The position numbers were made by a program, and so were the translations under genes. The notes beneath the pieces are model-generated. The model had not been told where the DNA came from and made no database searches. It was given only the letters and a program-made list of their open reading frames with translations. From Photobacterium phosphoreum (lineage in GTDB: Bacteria > Pseudomonadota > Gammaproteobacteria > Enterobacterales > Vibrionaceae): a stretch of DNA of 64,000 nt. Within the stretch, counting starts at the first letter, position 1, and each line of letters opens with the position of its first letter. The stretch covers positions 867,536 to 931,535 of the forward strand of contig NZ_MSCQ01000002.1 in the NCBI RefSeq assembly GCF_002954725.1, given 5' to 3'. Shown in pieces: positions 11,500 through 21,635 of this stretch.

Positions 11500-13161
11500 A
11501 TGTTCTGTATTCAATGTGAACAAACCCTTGAAGCGCCAAAGAAAAAAGGCTGTGCTTATGCCGCAGGTATGTGTGGTAAAACCGCTGAAATTTCAGATCT
11601 ACAAGATGTATTAGTTTACACGCTACAAGGGGTATCATATTGGGCAGATCTTGCTCATCAATTTAATATTATTGATGATGTAATCAATCATTGGGCACCA
11701 CGTGCATTCTTCGCCACCTTAACCAATGTTAACTTTGATCGCGATCGTATCTTAGCGCTGACCCATCTTGCTGCAAGTTATAAGGCACGCCTAAAACAAG
11801 CGGTTATTACTGCGATGACACTGACACAACAGTCATTACCGCCCCTACCAGCCGTGGCTGAATTTGAATTACCACAAAATATTGATGCTATCTTAGCGTT
11901 TGCGCCACAAGTAGCCGTTAACCGCGGTTATGAAACCATTAATGAAGATGTGATTGGTTTACGTTTATTGTGTCTATATGGCCTCAAAGGCGCGGCGGCT
12001 TACATGGAGCATGCGCGTGTCTTAGAACAAACAGACAATGCTATTTACGCCCAATACCATCACATCATGGGCTGGCTAGGCACCGATCCAACCGATCTGA
12101 ATGCCTTACTTGAATGCTCAATGGAAATTGGTCTAATGAACTACAAAGTGATGGAGATGCTTGATTTAGGCGAAACCAACACCTTTGGTCACCCAGTACC
12201 CAGTCAAGTTAACGTTAAACCGGTTCAAGGCAAATGTATTTTAGTTTCAGGTCATGACTTACACGATCTTGAAAAAATATTGCAACAAACTGAAGGTAAA
12301 GGCATTAATGTTTACACTAATGGTGAAATGTTACCTGCTCACAGCTACCCTGAACTGAAGAAATACCCTCACCTAGTCGGTAACTACGGTAGTGCTTGGC
12401 AGAACCAACAGCTTGAATTTGCTAATTTCCCTGGCGCAATCGTAATGACATCAAACTGCCTAATTAACCCTAATGTGGGCCACTATGCCGATCGTATCTT
12501 TACTCGCAGCATTGTGGCATGGCCAGATGTAGTACACATTGAAGACGATAATTTTACTCAAGTGATTGATTGTGCATTAGCATTAGACGGCTTTAAGCAC
12601 ACTGAAATCGAACATATGATCACTATCGGTTTTGGCCGTAATGCATTAATGAATGCAGCACCCGCGGTTATCGATCAAGTTAAACAAGGCAATATCAGCC
12701 ACTTCTTCCTTGTTGGCGGTTGTGACGGCGATAAAGCAGAACGTAGTTACTTTACGGATTTTGCCGCACAAGTACCTCAAGACTCACTGATCTTAACCTT
12801 AGCTTGTGGTAAATATCGCTTTAATAAAAATAACTTTGGCGACATTAATGGTATTCCACGACTACTCGATGTGGGTCAATGTAATGATGCTTATTCCGCG
12901 ATTCAGTTAGCACTCGCATTAGCGAAAGAGTTTGATTGTGGTATTAACGAATTACCGCTGACGTTAGTGCTATCTTGGTTTGAACAAAAAGCAATTGTGA
13001 TCCTACTGACCTTATTTGCTCTTGGAGTTAAAGGTATTTACACCGGCCCAACGGCACCTGTATTTTTAACTGATAATCTATTGGCTATTATTGCCGAAAA
13101 ATTCGATATGCGTTCAATCTCAACCCCAGAGGCCGATCTTAAAACTATTTTAGGCGCGTAA
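11500..13161 (+). CDS. hcp: Hybrid cluster protein (hydroxylamine / NO reductase)
   Basis: Cytoplasmic Fe-S protein that reduces NO to N2O at low concentration and can reduce hydroxylamine. The N-terminal cysteines (CIQC, then Cys18 and Cys25) fit CX2CX11CX6C, the enteric class that holds a [2Fe-2S] cluster. Downstream ligands to the hybrid 4Fe-2S-2O cluster are recognisable in the segments with [31 protein letters not shown] and [10 protein letters not shown]. At 553 residues it is full length. GGAG lies seven bases before the ATG. No hcr reductase partner follows; the gene ends at a terminator. The upstream NorR sites and sigma-54 promoter make it a NorR target. Confidence 0.96.
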   Translation: MFCIQCEQTLEAPKKKGCAYAAGMCGKTAEISDLQDVLVYTLQGVSYWADLAHQFNIIDDVINHWAPRAFFATLTNVNFDRDRILALTHLAASYKARLKQAVITAMTLTQQSLPPLPAVAEFELPQNIDAILAFAPQVAVNRGYETINEDVIGLRLLCLYGLKGAAAYMEHARVLEQTDNAIYAQYHHIMGWLGTDPTDLNALLECSMEIGLMNYKVMEMLDLGETNTFGHPVPSQVNVKPVQGKCILVSGHDLHDLEKILQQTEGKGINVYTNGEMLPAHSYPELKKYPHLVGNYGSAWQNQQLEFANFPGAIVMTSNCLINPNVGHYADRIFTRSIVAWPDVVHIEDDNFTQVIDCALALDGFKHTEIEHMITIGFGRNALMNAAPAVIDQVKQGNISHFFLVGGCDGDKAERSYFTDFAAQVPQDSLILTLACGKYRFNKNNFGDINGIPRLLDVGQCNDAYSAIQLALALAKEFDCGINELPLTLVLSWFEQKAIVILLTLFALGVKGIYTGPTAPVFLTDNLLAIIAEKFDMRSISTPEADLKTILGA

Positions 13162-13189
13162 CTTTAACTTTATTCGTATTCTTTATAAA

Positions 13190-13224
13190 TAAAATAAGCC
13201 TCGTCAACAGAGAGGCTTATTTTA
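13190..13224. terminator. Bidirectional terminator between hcp and the lux-rib operon
   Basis: AAATAAGCCTC pairs with GAGGCTTATTT around a 9-nt loop. It sits between the convergent ends of hcp and ribA with T or A runs on each side. Confidence 0.85.
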
Positions 13225-13258
13225 TTCATTGCAACAATCAATATTTATTATTCGTTAT

Positions 13259-13879
13259 TCATTTGTCAAAATTAAAACGATGATGACCATAAGATGCTTT
13301 GGTTTTTAAATAGCCCTCGTTGCCATCTTTTAAATGAACGTTAGTTCCAACAACTTCTACAATATTTATACCGTTTTGTTGTAAATCAAAAATTTTCTTA
13401 GGATTGTTCGTCACTAAATGTATATTCTGAATACCAAGAGCAGTAAGCATTTGAGCTGCTTCAGAAAACTCTCGTAAGTCGTCATCAAAACCTAAATAAT
13501 TATTCGCTTCATAAGTATTCATTCCTTGACTTTGTAGCTTATAAGCATCGATCTTATTATAGAGCCCAATACCGCGACCTTCCTGACGCAAATATAAAAT
13601 AATACCACCTTGCTCAGTCATTTTTTCAATAGTTTCAACTAACTGCTCTCCACAATCACAGCGTGATGAATGAAAAACATCGCCCGTTAAACACTCAGAA
13701 TGCATACGAACTAAAGGAACCAATATTTTATCTGCTTCTTTAAAAATAAGTGCTATATGTTCTTTTCCCGATTCAAGACCATTAAACGAAAGCAACTCGG
13801 CAGGAATATCACTATTAATACCCACGTTTAAAGGTACTCTTTCCCTAACATTGACCATAATATTCCTAAATATTTCCAT
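13259..13879 (-). CDS. ribA: GTP cyclohydrolase II
   Basis: First committed step of riboflavin synthesis: GTP to 2,5-diamino-6-ribosylamino-pyrimidinone 5'-phosphate, formate and pyrophosphate. The zinc site [15 protein letters not shown] and the motif [14 protein letters not shown] with the catalytic Tyr/Arg region are intact. The length of 206 compares with about 196 in E. coli. It is the last gene of the lux-rib cluster, 152 bp after ribH with a hairpin between, so its level may differ from that of the upstream genes. Being carried with lux ties FMN supply to light production. Confidence 0.95.
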   Translation of the reverse strand: MEIFRNIMVNVRERVPLNVGINSDIPAELLSFNGLESGKEHIALIFKEADKILVPLVRMHSECLTGDVFHSSRCDCGEQLVETIEKMTEQGGIILYLRQEGRGIGLYNKIDAYKLQSQGMNTYEANNYLGFDDDLREFSEAAQMLTALGIQNIHLVTNNPKKIFDLQQNGINIVEVVGTNVHLKDGNEGYLKTKASYGHHRFNFDK

Positions 13880-13981
13880 GTGAAATAAAGAAGTATTTAT
13901 TCTCTTTCGATAACAACAAACTTAATCAACGAATATGACTAATATTCATTACTTAATAACTATTCGGTATTGTATTTATAA

Positions 13982-14003
13982 ACGAGTGTAATTAAACACT
14001 CGT
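13982..14003 (-). terminator. Terminator-like hairpin between ribH and ribA
   Basis: ACGAGTGT-6 nt-ACACTCGT, followed on the minus strand by TTTATAAAT. It is a weak terminator or processing site inside the operon. Confidence 0.45.
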
Positions 14004-14031
14004 AACTTAATTTTAATAAACCGTTATATAG

Positions 14032-14502
14032 TTAAGATTCAACTTGAGCCAAAACATTAACCATCTCAAGTACACTTAATGCAGCCTCTGCACCTTTATT
14101 TCCCGCTTTAGTGCCAGCACGTTCAATCGCTTGTTCAATTGAATCAACAGTCAACACACCAAAAGCAACTGGAATATTATAATCTAATGCGACTTGCGCA
14201 AGACCTTTATTACATTCACCAGCCACATATTCAAAATGCGGTGTACCACCTCGAATAACAGCACCTAAAGCTATAATTGCATCATAACGATCAGTTTTGG
14301 CCGTAAACTGGGCAACAAGAGGTAACTCATAAGCTCCAGGGCAACGAATTATAGTAATATTATCATCGCTAACTTGACCTTGACGTTGCAACGCATCAAG
14401 CGCGCCAGATAATAAACTGTCATTAATAAAACTATTAAAACGTGCAATTACAATAGCAACTTTAGCATTAGGTGCTACGGTGGCACCTTCAATTAGCTTC
14501 AT
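14032..14502 (-). CDS. ribH: 6,7-dimethyl-8-ribityllumazine synthase
   Basis: Condenses 3,4-dihydroxy-2-butanone 4-phosphate with the ribitylaminopyrimidine to give 6,7-dimethyl-8-ribityllumazine, which is both the riboflavin precursor and the chromophore of LumP encoded at the other end of this cluster. The 156-residue protein is full length, with [15 protein letters not shown], the [11 protein letters not shown] motif, [16 protein letters not shown] and [17 protein letters not shown]. It lies 69 bp downstream of ribB in the lux-rib operon. Its co-location with lumP and lux suggests that lumazine supply is matched to LumP demand. Confidence 0.95.
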   Translation of the reverse strand: MKLIEGATVAPNAKVAIVIARFNSFINDSLLSGALDALQRQGQVSDDNITIIRCPGAYELPLVAQFTAKTDRYDAIIALGAVIRGGTPHFEYVAGECNKGLAQVALDYNIPVAFGVLTVDSIEQAIERAGTKAGNKGAEAALSVLEMVNVLAQVES

Positions 14503-14571
14503 GGGTACTCCTATAATATTTATAATTAATTTTAGTATAAATAACGGCTAGTCTTATTACTGTATCGAAAC

Positions 14572-15663
14572 TTAATCACACACATACTCAACTATTTCAA
14601 GACCGAAACCAGATAATGAATGATAAAGCTGACGACTAGATGATAATAAACGCATTTTTCTAACGCCAAGATCTGATAATATTTGCGAACCTAATCCAAC
14701 CTGACGTGATTGACTATTAATCACTGGCGTTTCTTGATTACCCAAAGCTAGATTCTGAATTTTACTGATTACAATTTCAGGATCTTCTGGTTTAGTTACT
14801 ATAACAAGAACGCCATTTTCAGAACTAATACGACTCATCGCGGCGGGTAATGTCCATCGATTCGATCCTGTTTGCAGAATATCTTTAAATGTATCTTGTA
14901 AATGCACTCGCACTAAGGTTTGAGAATTCGGCTCAATATTACCTTTTTGTAGCGCATAATGAATTTGATGATTAATTTTATCTCGATAAGTGATCATATT
15001 GAATTCACCATATTCAGTCTTCAATTTACACTCAGAAATACGTTCAATCATGGTTTCATATTTATTTCGATATTCAATAAGATCAGCGACAGTACCTAAC
15101 CTTAAGCCATGCTTATTAGCAAAGACTTCTAACTGCGGCCGTCTCGCCATCGTACCGTCATCATTCAATATTTCAACAATAACACTGGATGGCTCTAATC
15201 CTGCTAATCGCGCGACATCACAACCAGCTTCAGTATGGCCTGCGCGAGTTAATACACCGCCATCTTGAGCCATTAATGGAAAAATGTGTCCAGGCATAAC
15301 AATATCTTCCGATGTCGCCATTGCCGCTACAGCCGCTTGAACAGTGCGCGCTCTATCTTTTACTGAAATACCGGTTGTAACCCCAGAAGCCGCTTCTATA
15401 GAAAGAGTAAACGGGGTTGCAAATTTATCGGTATTGTTCTTCACCATCAAAGGTAATTTTAATTGCAGGCAACGGGCTTTGTTTAATGTCAGACAAATTA
15501 AACCACGACCGTAAGTTGCCATAAAATTTATTGCTTCAGGCGTGATTTTATCTGATGCAATAATAAGATCGCCCTCATTTTCACGATCCTCATCATCCAT
15601 TAATATAACCATTTTCCCTTGGCGAATATCCTCAATGATTTCTTGGGCTGTACTTAACGTCAT
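14572..15663 (-). CDS. ribB: 3,4-dihydroxy-2-butanone 4-phosphate synthase with degenerate GTP cyclohydrolase II-like C-terminus
   Basis: The N-terminal half (about 1-205) is the DHBP synthase that converts ribulose 5-phosphate. The acidic metal loop [17 protein letters not shown] and [10 protein letters not shown] are present. The C-terminal half resembles RibA but lacks the zinc cysteines and the RQEGRGIG motif, so it is probably inactive; an active ribA lies downstream. Two in-frame ATGs exist. The second (15663, MTLSTAQ) has AAGGA at a good distance, while the first (15669) is almost on top of the Shine-Dalgarno sequence. It follows luxG after an unusually large 255-bp gap where ribE would be expected. 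Confidence 0.94.
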   Translation of the reverse strand: MTLSTAQEIIEDIRQGKMVILMDDEDRENEGDLIIASDKITPEAINFMATYGRGLICLTLNKARCLQLKLPLMVKNNTDKFATPFTLSIEAASGVTTGISVKDRARTVQAAVAAMATSEDIVMPGHIFPLMAQDGGVLTRAGHTEAGCDVARLAGLEPSSVIVEILNDDGTMARRPQLEVFANKHGLRLGTVADLIEYRNKYETMIERISECKLKTEYGEFNMITYRDKINHQIHYALQKGNIEPNSQTLVRVHLQDTFKDILQTGSNRWTLPAAMSRISSENGVLVIVTKPEDPEIVISKIQNLALGNQETPVINSQSRQVGLGSQILSDLGVRKMRLLSSSRQLYHSLSGFGLEIVEYVCD

Positions 15664-15794
15664 AATCATTCCTTTATTATTTCCTATTGAATAAAAATTA
15701 CTGAAGTTACAGGTAATATCTTATTAATATTTTTCAAAATCCCTAACAAACATATCAAAAACTTGAACTTAACGTTAATTACAAATTTAGTAAT

Positions 15795-15844
15795 AACTCT
15801 ATTTATTGAGAGAATAATAATATTACAAACCAAAAAATAGAGTT
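15795..15844. repeat. Inverted repeat in the luxG-ribB gap
   Basis: AACTCTATTT (15795-15804) pairs perfectly with AAATAGAGTT (15835-15844) across 30 nt. The whole 15664-15918 gap has no open frame that resembles riboflavin synthase. The repeat could be an mRNA hairpin or mark the place where ribE was lost. Confidence 0.6.
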
Positions 15845-15918
15845 AAAAATCAATTCATATAAATATAACCTCATAGCGAATTTAAAGTTTTTTTAATTTT
15901 TATTAACTTAAATTAAGA

Positions 15919-16623
15919 TCACATATATGCAAAAGCATCAGCAAACATTTTATCAGCATTCGCTTTTTTAAGTGATGTTAATTTTTCTCGAACACTATAA
16001 GTCATGCCTTGAGGGCCGCAAACATAAATATCAAAATCTGATAAATCACAAAAATCTTCTATTATTGCATCAATAACATTACCTTTTTTTCCATACCAAC
16101 TATTATCAAAGTTTTCTAGAACAGGCACGTATTTAACATTACTAAAGTCGCTAGAAAGTGTTTTTAATTGAGTGTCTGCATATAATAAATCAATATTATT
16201 AACTCCCCAGTAAACATAAATAGAACGAGGTAAATTCCTATTTACACAATTACTAAGAATACTATTGATATATGATAGTCCTGTACCTCCAGCAATAAGT
16301 AATAATGGCGAATTACTGCCCTCACGTAACCAAGCATTACCATGAGGTGCATCTATTTGTATGTCATCGCTATTCACAAAAGCATCTACAAAGTAAGAAA
16401 TAGATTTAACTGCTGTTTCTTTTACCGAACTTCCAACATGTAACTCTATAAGCTCATTACATGTTGGACAATTAGCAATTGAAAAAGGTAATTTTTTACC
16501 ATCTAAATACGCTAAAACATATTGCCCAGCTTTGAAATTGAGACACTTATCAGGCTTAATAAATACTTTAAAAATATTACATTCAGAAGCTTCAATTTTA
16601 ATTATTTTACAATTTAAAATCAT
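15919..16623 (-). CDS. luxG: NAD(P)H-flavin reductase LuxG
   Basis: Reduces FMN and delivers FMNH2 to luciferase. The 234-residue ferredoxin-NADP-reductase-like protein has a flavin-binding barrel with GKKLPFSIAN in place of the RxYS motif, followed by an NAD-binding domain with LIAGGTGLSYINSIL and YVCGPQGMTYSVREKL. This matches the Fre/LuxG family. It begins 16 bp after luxE with AAGGA upstream, so it is translated from the same message. It is the last of the light genes proper before the rib genes. Confidence 0.94.
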   Translation of the reverse strand: MILNCKIIKIEASECNIFKVFIKPDKCLNFKAGQYVLAYLDGKKLPFSIANCPTCNELIELHVGSSVKETAVKSISYFVDAFVNSDDIQIDAPHGNAWLREGSNSPLLLIAGGTGLSYINSILSNCVNRNLPRSIYVYWGVNNIDLLYADTQLKTLSSDFSNVKYVPVLENFDNSWYGKKGNVIDAIIEDFCDLSDFDIYVCGPQGMTYSVREKLTSLKKANADKMFADAFAYM

Positions 16624-16639
16624 ACATCTTCCTTATGAT

Positions 16640-17761
16640 CTATTTTAAACCTGATGACATTGATAATGAACACCCTTTTTGTTCTCTGGTATTCAAACGG
16701 CGGACGATATCAATCGTAGTACCTTGGAGTGGATCTGGCGCTTTAATAGTATGAATAATACCGATATCATCAGTAACGATAAATGTTGGGTAACTCGTTG
16801 ATGATGCATCCATATAACTAATAAGACCCTCTTGACCATCTTCAACAGGTTTTAGTGTCACAGGATCAAGTGCACGTGCATAAACCCATGGCGGAACATG
16901 CTTACGCTGACGATTATCTTCAAAGAAACAGGTATTTAATTCAACTTGATTAAATGTATCTCGAATCTGACTTTCATGTGCTAAGTGGAAGGTATCCATC
17001 AATAGTTGATTAAAATCTTGACGGTTTAGCGCTTGTTTTTGCTTAGTTTTCCAACCACCACCAGTAATAATAAAGATTCGATTACCAGCATTAAACTCAA
17101 TATCATTCTCTTTCATGTACTGGCATAATAAGTAAATAAAATATGGAGGACCAATGAGACAAATGCCTTTACCTTTATTATAGATTTCTTTTAAACTTTT
17201 AATGGTAAGTTCAAAATCTATTTCATCATTATTCACCGTAAATGTGGTTGGATATAATAATTCAACAAGACTCATTACATACTTAAACCAAACATTTTTA
17301 GCATTAAAACGATCGGGCCCCATATTAACAAGCTCTAACTGATTTTCATGAAATGAGCCAAGATATTTCATTCCATAATTTACAGAACCCAGTAAACGTT
17401 CAATACTTACACGATCACGAGCAATATAACTTTTTACACCACTAGTACCACTACTTGTAAACCAGTCTTCAATGTTAGACTCATCTGCTGTACATATTTT
17501 TGCATACTTAAACATTGAAGTCGGAAAAACAGGGATATCGTCAAGTGATGAAATATTTCCGTCAACCCCCTGAGCATTACAGAAAAACTTATAATCTTCA
17601 TTATTGTTATAATGATAACGAAATGATTCTAATATTAATTTATGCTTTATTCTTTCTTGTTCATCATAAGTAATATCAAGAGGTGAGGATGTAAAAATAA
17701 TATCGTCGATCTCTGAACTTACAATAATATCTTTTTCGCAAGTATCTAATATAATAGTCAT
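16640..17761 (-). CDS. luxE: Long-chain-fatty-acid acyl-protein synthetase LuxE
   Basis: Activates myristate released by LuxD with ATP and passes the acyl group to LuxC in the fatty-acid reductase complex. At 373 residues it is the normal size. The Ser/Thr/Gly-rich segment [14 protein letters not shown] is the AMP-binding loop. The C-terminal Cys364 in [13 protein letters not shown] matches the known acyl-accepting cysteine on the flexible arm. It is separated from luxF by an 83-bp spacer holding a perfect hairpin, a likely point for adjusting expression within the operon. Confidence 0.96.
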   Translation of the reverse strand: MTIILDTCEKDIIVSSEIDDIIFTSSPLDITYDEQERIKHKLILESFRYHYNNNEDYKFFCNAQGVDGNISSLDDIPVFPTSMFKYAKICTADESNIEDWFTSSGTSGVKSYIARDRVSIERLLGSVNYGMKYLGSFHENQLELVNMGPDRFNAKNVWFKYVMSLVELLYPTTFTVNNDEIDFELTIKSLKEIYNKGKGICLIGPPYFIYLLCQYMKENDIEFNAGNRIFIITGGGWKTKQKQALNRQDFNQLLMDTFHLAHESQIRDTFNQVELNTCFFEDNRQRKHVPPWVYARALDPVTLKPVEDGQEGLISYMDASSTSYPTFIVTDDIGIIHTIKAPDPLQGTTIDIVRRLNTREQKGCSLSMSSGLK

Positions 17762-17790
17762 GTTTAATCCTATTTAAGATATAATTAAAT

Positions 17791-17825
17791 ATAATGGCAG
17801 AACTTTAAATTAGCACTGCCATTAT
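17791..17825. repeat. Perfect intercistronic hairpin between luxF and luxE
   Basis: ATAATGGCAG (17791-17800) and CTGCCATTAT (17816-17825) form a 10-bp stem with a 15-nt loop. There is no T tract in the direction of transcription, so an mRNA-processing or stability element is more likely than a terminator. Confidence 0.75.
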
Positions 17826-17844
17826 AAGCGGCAATGATTGTAGA

Positions 17845-18540
17845 TTAGATTAGATTGTTATCTTGGCGAAACTTAATAACTTGATTATTAAGTTCTATCA
17901 TTACTGATTTTTTCTTATTTTTATCTTGCATTGACTCAAAGCAAAGTAAGAAGTCCACAGTATTATTAAATTTACCAGCAAGATTCGCTACATATGACAA
18001 ACAATCGTTATAACACCCTGTCACATTACTCTGAATAATACTATCAATCGAGCCATTAAAATTACTAGGTTGTGTACATGCTACATAGTTTTCAAAATAT
18101 AATTTTAGCTCTTCTTTTGCTACAGCTTCTGCCTCATTAACATTGACATGTAACATAAGCTGGTGTCGAACCGAATCTATATTCTGATTATATTTACTTG
18201 CGGATGTATTATAGGAACTCAATAATTTAAGTCGTTCCTCGTTTGTATCATCCCATTTAAAAACTAGCGGTAATGCATATTTTGCTGCGCTATCAACTGT
18301 GTTTTCACTGGTAGCAAGCACATATAATTTAGACCCTAGTGCAATAAAAGGCGCTAACTTATTATCTTCACTATCTTTCTTTACAAGATAGTGATCATTA
18401 ATATTAACCACATCATAAATAGATGTATCTTCATCAATAATGCGTAATGTTTCTAACGCATTATTCATCATTTTTGATGACTCTTGTTCGCCTTTACTAT
18501 AAAAGTTAACGAAGAAAATTCCGTAATTCCATTTATTCAT
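17845..18540 (-). CDS. luxF: Non-fluorescent flavoprotein LuxF
   Basis: A shortened relative of the luciferase beta subunit that, in P. phosphoreum, binds 6-(3'-myristyl)-FMN, an inhibitory side product of the light reaction. The frame is open to 18597, but the real start is the ATG at 18540 (MNKWNYGIFFVNF), which aligns with the start of LuxB and gives 231 residues, the size known for the family. It follows luxB by 22 bp. The GIFFVNF start, ALPLVFKWDD and the FESM segment near the C-terminus are shared with LuxB, consistent with a luxB duplication and deletion. Among luminous bacteria luxF occurs only in some Photobacterium. Confidence 0.95.
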   Translation of the reverse strand: MNKWNYGIFFVNFYSKGEQESSKMMNNALETLRIIDEDTSIYDVVNINDHYLVKKDSEDNKLAPFIALGSKLYVLATSENTVDSAAKYALPLVFKWDDTNEERLKLLSSYNTSASKYNQNIDSVRHQLMLHVNVNEAEAVAKEELKLYFENYVACTQPSNFNGSIDSIIQSNVTGCYNDCLSYVANLAGKFNNTVDFLLCFESMQDKNKKKSVMIELNNQVIKFRQDNNLI

Positions 18541-18562
18541 AATAACACCGCCACCTTTATGT

Positions 18563-19549
18563 TTACGAGCTTGGTAAATTCTTTTGAATTTTCTCATTGA
18601 CCATATTAATCACGTTTACAACATCATCATGATTTTTCATTGATTCAAAAGAAAGTAATACATTTTTTGAACCTGTACGCTCTAACGCATTTAATGTTGA
18701 TTCATAGTAATCATTATCAGTACCAATCGCATGTTGGCTAATAAGTTCAGCCATTTTTTGTTGCTGATTTAGATGCGGATATACCTCGGCAATATAACTT
18801 GCTAAATAGGTTGTTGCTTCTTGATGAGCAACATCACGATCATGATTTAAATTTACAAGCAGTGGGAACTGATGCTCGACATTAGAAACGTCAATATTAT
18901 GATTTGCTGCAACGTCTAAATAACGCTTATAAAGAATCTCTTTATCTTCAAGGCTATCGCTCCAACGATATGTCAGTGGCAGCGCTTTTTTAGCCGCCCA
19001 CTCAACAACACTCACACTAGAAGCTAAAATATATTGCTTCATATTCTCTTTACTCAGGCAATGAGGATTAATTGAGATGCGAGGGAAGTTATAAAAATCA
19101 TTATTCGCTTGGCAATAATTGGTTGTGATTGCTTCATTAATGATCTCATAACAAGCTTCAAATTGTAGCTGCTGTGAATCACGCTGACGTTTAAAGAAAT
19201 CCATCTCAAAATCATTAATACAATCACTTAAACCTAGAATAAAACGACTATCTGACATTTGGTCAAGTAAACTTGCTTCTTCTGCAATACGAACCGGGTG
19301 ATGAGTTGTAATAACTTGATTTAAAGAACCAATGTGTAAACGTTCAGTTAACCCTAATAGGAAGCTCGCAGCAGTGATCGGGGCACCGACAATACCATTT
19401 TTAGAAAAATGGTGCTCATTGACTAAAATAGTTGTAAAGTTTTTATAATCTTTATCAACCAGAGACACCATATTGATCATATTATCTAAAACAGTTTCTG
19501 ACGATGTGTTTTCAGGCTGAAAGTTGAGGAAGAATAATCCAAAATTCAT
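18563..19549 (-). CDS. luxB: Bacterial luciferase beta subunit
   Basis: Forms the heterodimeric luciferase with LuxA; it stabilises the active conformation but does not carry the active site. The 328-residue TIM-barrel protein begins [11 protein letters not shown] and contains [33 protein letters not shown] and [15 protein letters not shown]. It starts 42 bp after luxA with AAGGA upstream. The C-terminal residues overlap the extended but non-preferred reading of luxF only, so there is no real gene overlap. Similarity to the adjacent luxF indicates tandem duplication. Confidence 0.97.
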   Translation of the reverse strand: MNFGLFFLNFQPENTSSETVLDNMINMVSLVDKDYKNFTTILVNEHHFSKNGIVGAPITAASFLLGLTERLHIGSLNQVITTHHPVRIAEEASLLDQMSDSRFILGLSDCINDFEMDFFKRQRDSQQLQFEACYEIINEAITTNYCQANNDFYNFPRISINPHCLSKENMKQYILASSVSVVEWAAKKALPLTYRWSDSLEDKEILYKRYLDVAANHNIDVSNVEHQFPLLVNLNHDRDVAHQEATTYLASYIAEVYPHLNQQQKMAELISQHAIGTDNDYYESTLNALERTGSKNVLLSFESMKNHDDVVNVINMVNEKIQKNLPSS

Positions 19550-19591
19550 GTTATATTCCTTATATTATTTATTAACGTTAATCTAAGTGAT

Positions 19592-20665
19592 TTATTTTGG
19601 ATCTTTTAAGAATGGTGCAACTTGTGTCATGAAACGTTTCATAGAGGCAATGATTTCTTCCTCTGAACCATTCGCTTCAAAACCAAGGGTAATATTAGTA
19701 ATACCTGTTGCATCAATATCACGTTGAATAATTTCAATACATTTTTCAGGTGTACCGACAGGGTTTAAATCGTGGCTATAGTCAACTCGACGTTTCGTAT
19801 TAGTATGTCCCTGAAGAACGAAATCTTTCCATTGACCTTTATGATAATCATAACCACGAGTCTGGTTACTTTCACTAAAGATATTGGTCGCATTTACGTA
19901 TGAGTCATACCAATTTCCCAAAAACTCACGGCATACATCTTCAGCTTTTTTAGCATCTTCATCTACAGAACAGATGAGGGTCATACTGTGATCAACGTTT
20001 TTAATATACTCTTCACTGTAACCACTATCTCTAGCAACAGCATTATAGAGTTCCATTTGAGCTTTCTTTTCACTGGTTGTAATAATCCAGCTAAGCACCA
20101 TCGGTAAACCACGCTCAGCAAGCCAAGTCGTTGTTACTGCTGATTCCGCAGTCATACATGTTGGAATTTTATCTAAATACGCCTCTGGATAAACGTTAAC
20201 ATCTGGGAACTCGATGTTTTTCCCATCAGTATGAAGTGTACCCGTTTTTGTGCCATCCATAATCATGGTATGAAAATCTTCAGTAATGGCACGAGAATCT
20301 TCCATTGTTACACCAAAGACGCGAAAATCTTTATGGTACAAGCCACGTACAACACCAAAATTAAAACGACCTTTTGACATTTGATCTAAAAGTAGTAAGT
20401 CTTCCATTTGACGCGCAGGGTGAGCAGTAGGAAGTACAATTCCCATTGTGCCAACATGTAATTTTGTGGTTCGACCAAGTAAGTTAGCACAAGCAACAAA
20501 AAGGTTACCTGTTAGACCAAATTCAGTAAAATGATGCTCTAGAGTCCAGTAAGTATTAAAATTTAGCTCTTCTGATGCAACACCTAAACGAACAAAGCGA
20601 TCCATGACTTGTTTATGTGACTCACCTGGGGGCTGATATGAGAAACAAATATTTCCAAATTTCAT
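19592..20665 (-). CDS. luxA: Bacterial luciferase alpha subunit
   Basis: Catalytic subunit that oxidises FMNH2 and a long-chain aldehyde with O2 to give blue-green light. In its 357 residues, His44-His45 sit in [10 protein letters not shown] as required for catalysis, and the mobile loop near 262-292 is present ([17 protein letters not shown]). The position equivalent to the reactive Cys106 of Vibrio harveyi is Val here (FGVVRGLY), a known feature of Photobacterium luciferases. It lies 37 bp after luxD with AAAGGA before the ATG. Confidence 0.97.
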   Translation of the reverse strand: MKFGNICFSYQPPGESHKQVMDRFVRLGVASEELNFNTYWTLEHHFTEFGLTGNLFVACANLLGRTTKLHVGTMGIVLPTAHPARQMEDLLLLDQMSKGRFNFGVVRGLYHKDFRVFGVTMEDSRAITEDFHTMIMDGTKTGTLHTDGKNIEFPDVNVYPEAYLDKIPTCMTAESAVTTTWLAERGLPMVLSWIITTSEKKAQMELYNAVARDSGYSEEYIKNVDHSMTLICSVDEDAKKAEDVCREFLGNWYDSYVNATNIFSESNQTRGYDYHKGQWKDFVLQGHTNTKRRVDYSHDLNPVGTPEKCIEIIQRDIDATGITNITLGFEANGSEEEIIASMKRFMTQVAPFLKDPK

Positions 20666-20702
20666 AATATATTCCTTTGGTTGGTTTATGTATCAGTTGT
20701 AA

Positions 20703-21623
20703 TTAAACTAATGACTTACTTTTTATTGTGTTTTTCAAGCGGCGTTCATTTACTGTAGCAATTGTAAGAGCTTCAAATTGTGGCTCAACAATCTCACTCG
20801 CTAACCCTAATAAATTACTATCTAATGCAATCGCAGCTTTCGTAATTGATTGATAGAAATTTCTTAGCACTATTAGATTTTCACCTAAATCATGTGATGA
20901 ACCTATTAAAGAGTAAATCTTGGTTTTATCTGAATTAATATTATTCATTAATTCTTCAACTTCGTGCTGTTGTACCCAACTGTCATCATTGGCGACAAAA
21001 GCGATAAAAGGGAAATTTAAATTCTTCGTTTTATTTATAGTTGAATCTAATGTATCCCAGTTATTTTCAAAGCAATCTGTAACAAATACTTTTGAACCTA
21101 AATTATATCCATCAAAATTTAGATCTTCTGGTATTTCATCAATTTCCATCTTCAAGTAATCATATTTAAGTGCTTGTTCAAGAGTGTTTCGTAAATTAAC
21201 CACACCAACGGCGGTAATTAAAAAAGACAAATTAACATCAGCAACAATATCATAAGCAATTCGAGCAGAAAGGCTTGATGCAATTAAACCAATTTGATCA
21301 ATACCATGCTCTGATTTCAACCAATCAATAACGGTTAATAAACTTTTCTTGCCGACTGACATTGAGAACTGATCAATTTCACCGCTACTTAATCCAACAT
21401 GATTAAGTGAATCATACCGAATAACATGAAATCCATTGGTCGATAAATATTCTGCTAAACCTGCAAAATGGTCCATTCTTCGAGCAAAACCAGAAGCAAT
21501 AACAATAGTATTATTTCTTTTATCACCTTGATTTTTAGGGATTGTTTCCCAAACACGTATATATTGGTCATTATCAACTTTTATAACATGATCAATTGGC
21601 ACAGAATTGTTTTCACTTTTCAT
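20703..21623 (-). CDS. luxD: Acyl transferase LuxD (myristoyl-ACP thioesterase)
   Basis: Diverts tetradecanoyl groups from fatty-acid synthesis to the reductase complex. It is an alpha/beta hydrolase of 306 residues. The nucleophile Ser117 is in LIASSLSARIAYD, the acid is Asp214 in VANDDSWVQQ and His244 is in GSSHDLGEN; all are offset by three from the triad of V. harveyi LuxD. It starts 12 bp after luxC with a strong AAAAGGA site, indicating tight translation coupling. Confidence 0.96.
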   Translation of the reverse strand: MKSENNSVPIDHVIKVDNDQYIRVWETIPKNQGDKRNNTIVIASGFARRMDHFAGLAEYLSTNGFHVIRYDSLNHVGLSSGEIDQFSMSVGKKSLLTVIDWLKSEHGIDQIGLIASSLSARIAYDIVADVNLSFLITAVGVVNLRNTLEQALKYDYLKMEIDEIPEDLNFDGYNLGSKVFVTDCFENNWDTLDSTINKTKNLNFPFIAFVANDDSWVQQHEVEELMNNINSDKTKIYSLIGSSHDLGENLIVLRNFYQSITKAAIALDSNLLGLASEIVEPQFEALTIATVNERRLKNTIKSKSLV

Positions 21624-21635
21624 ATTAATTCCTTT

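Noticed and set aside
18541-18597. Extended N-terminus of luxF overlapping luxB
   Set aside because: The 19 extra residues are luxB coding sequence in another frame; the start at 18540 aligns with LuxB and gives the known LuxF length.
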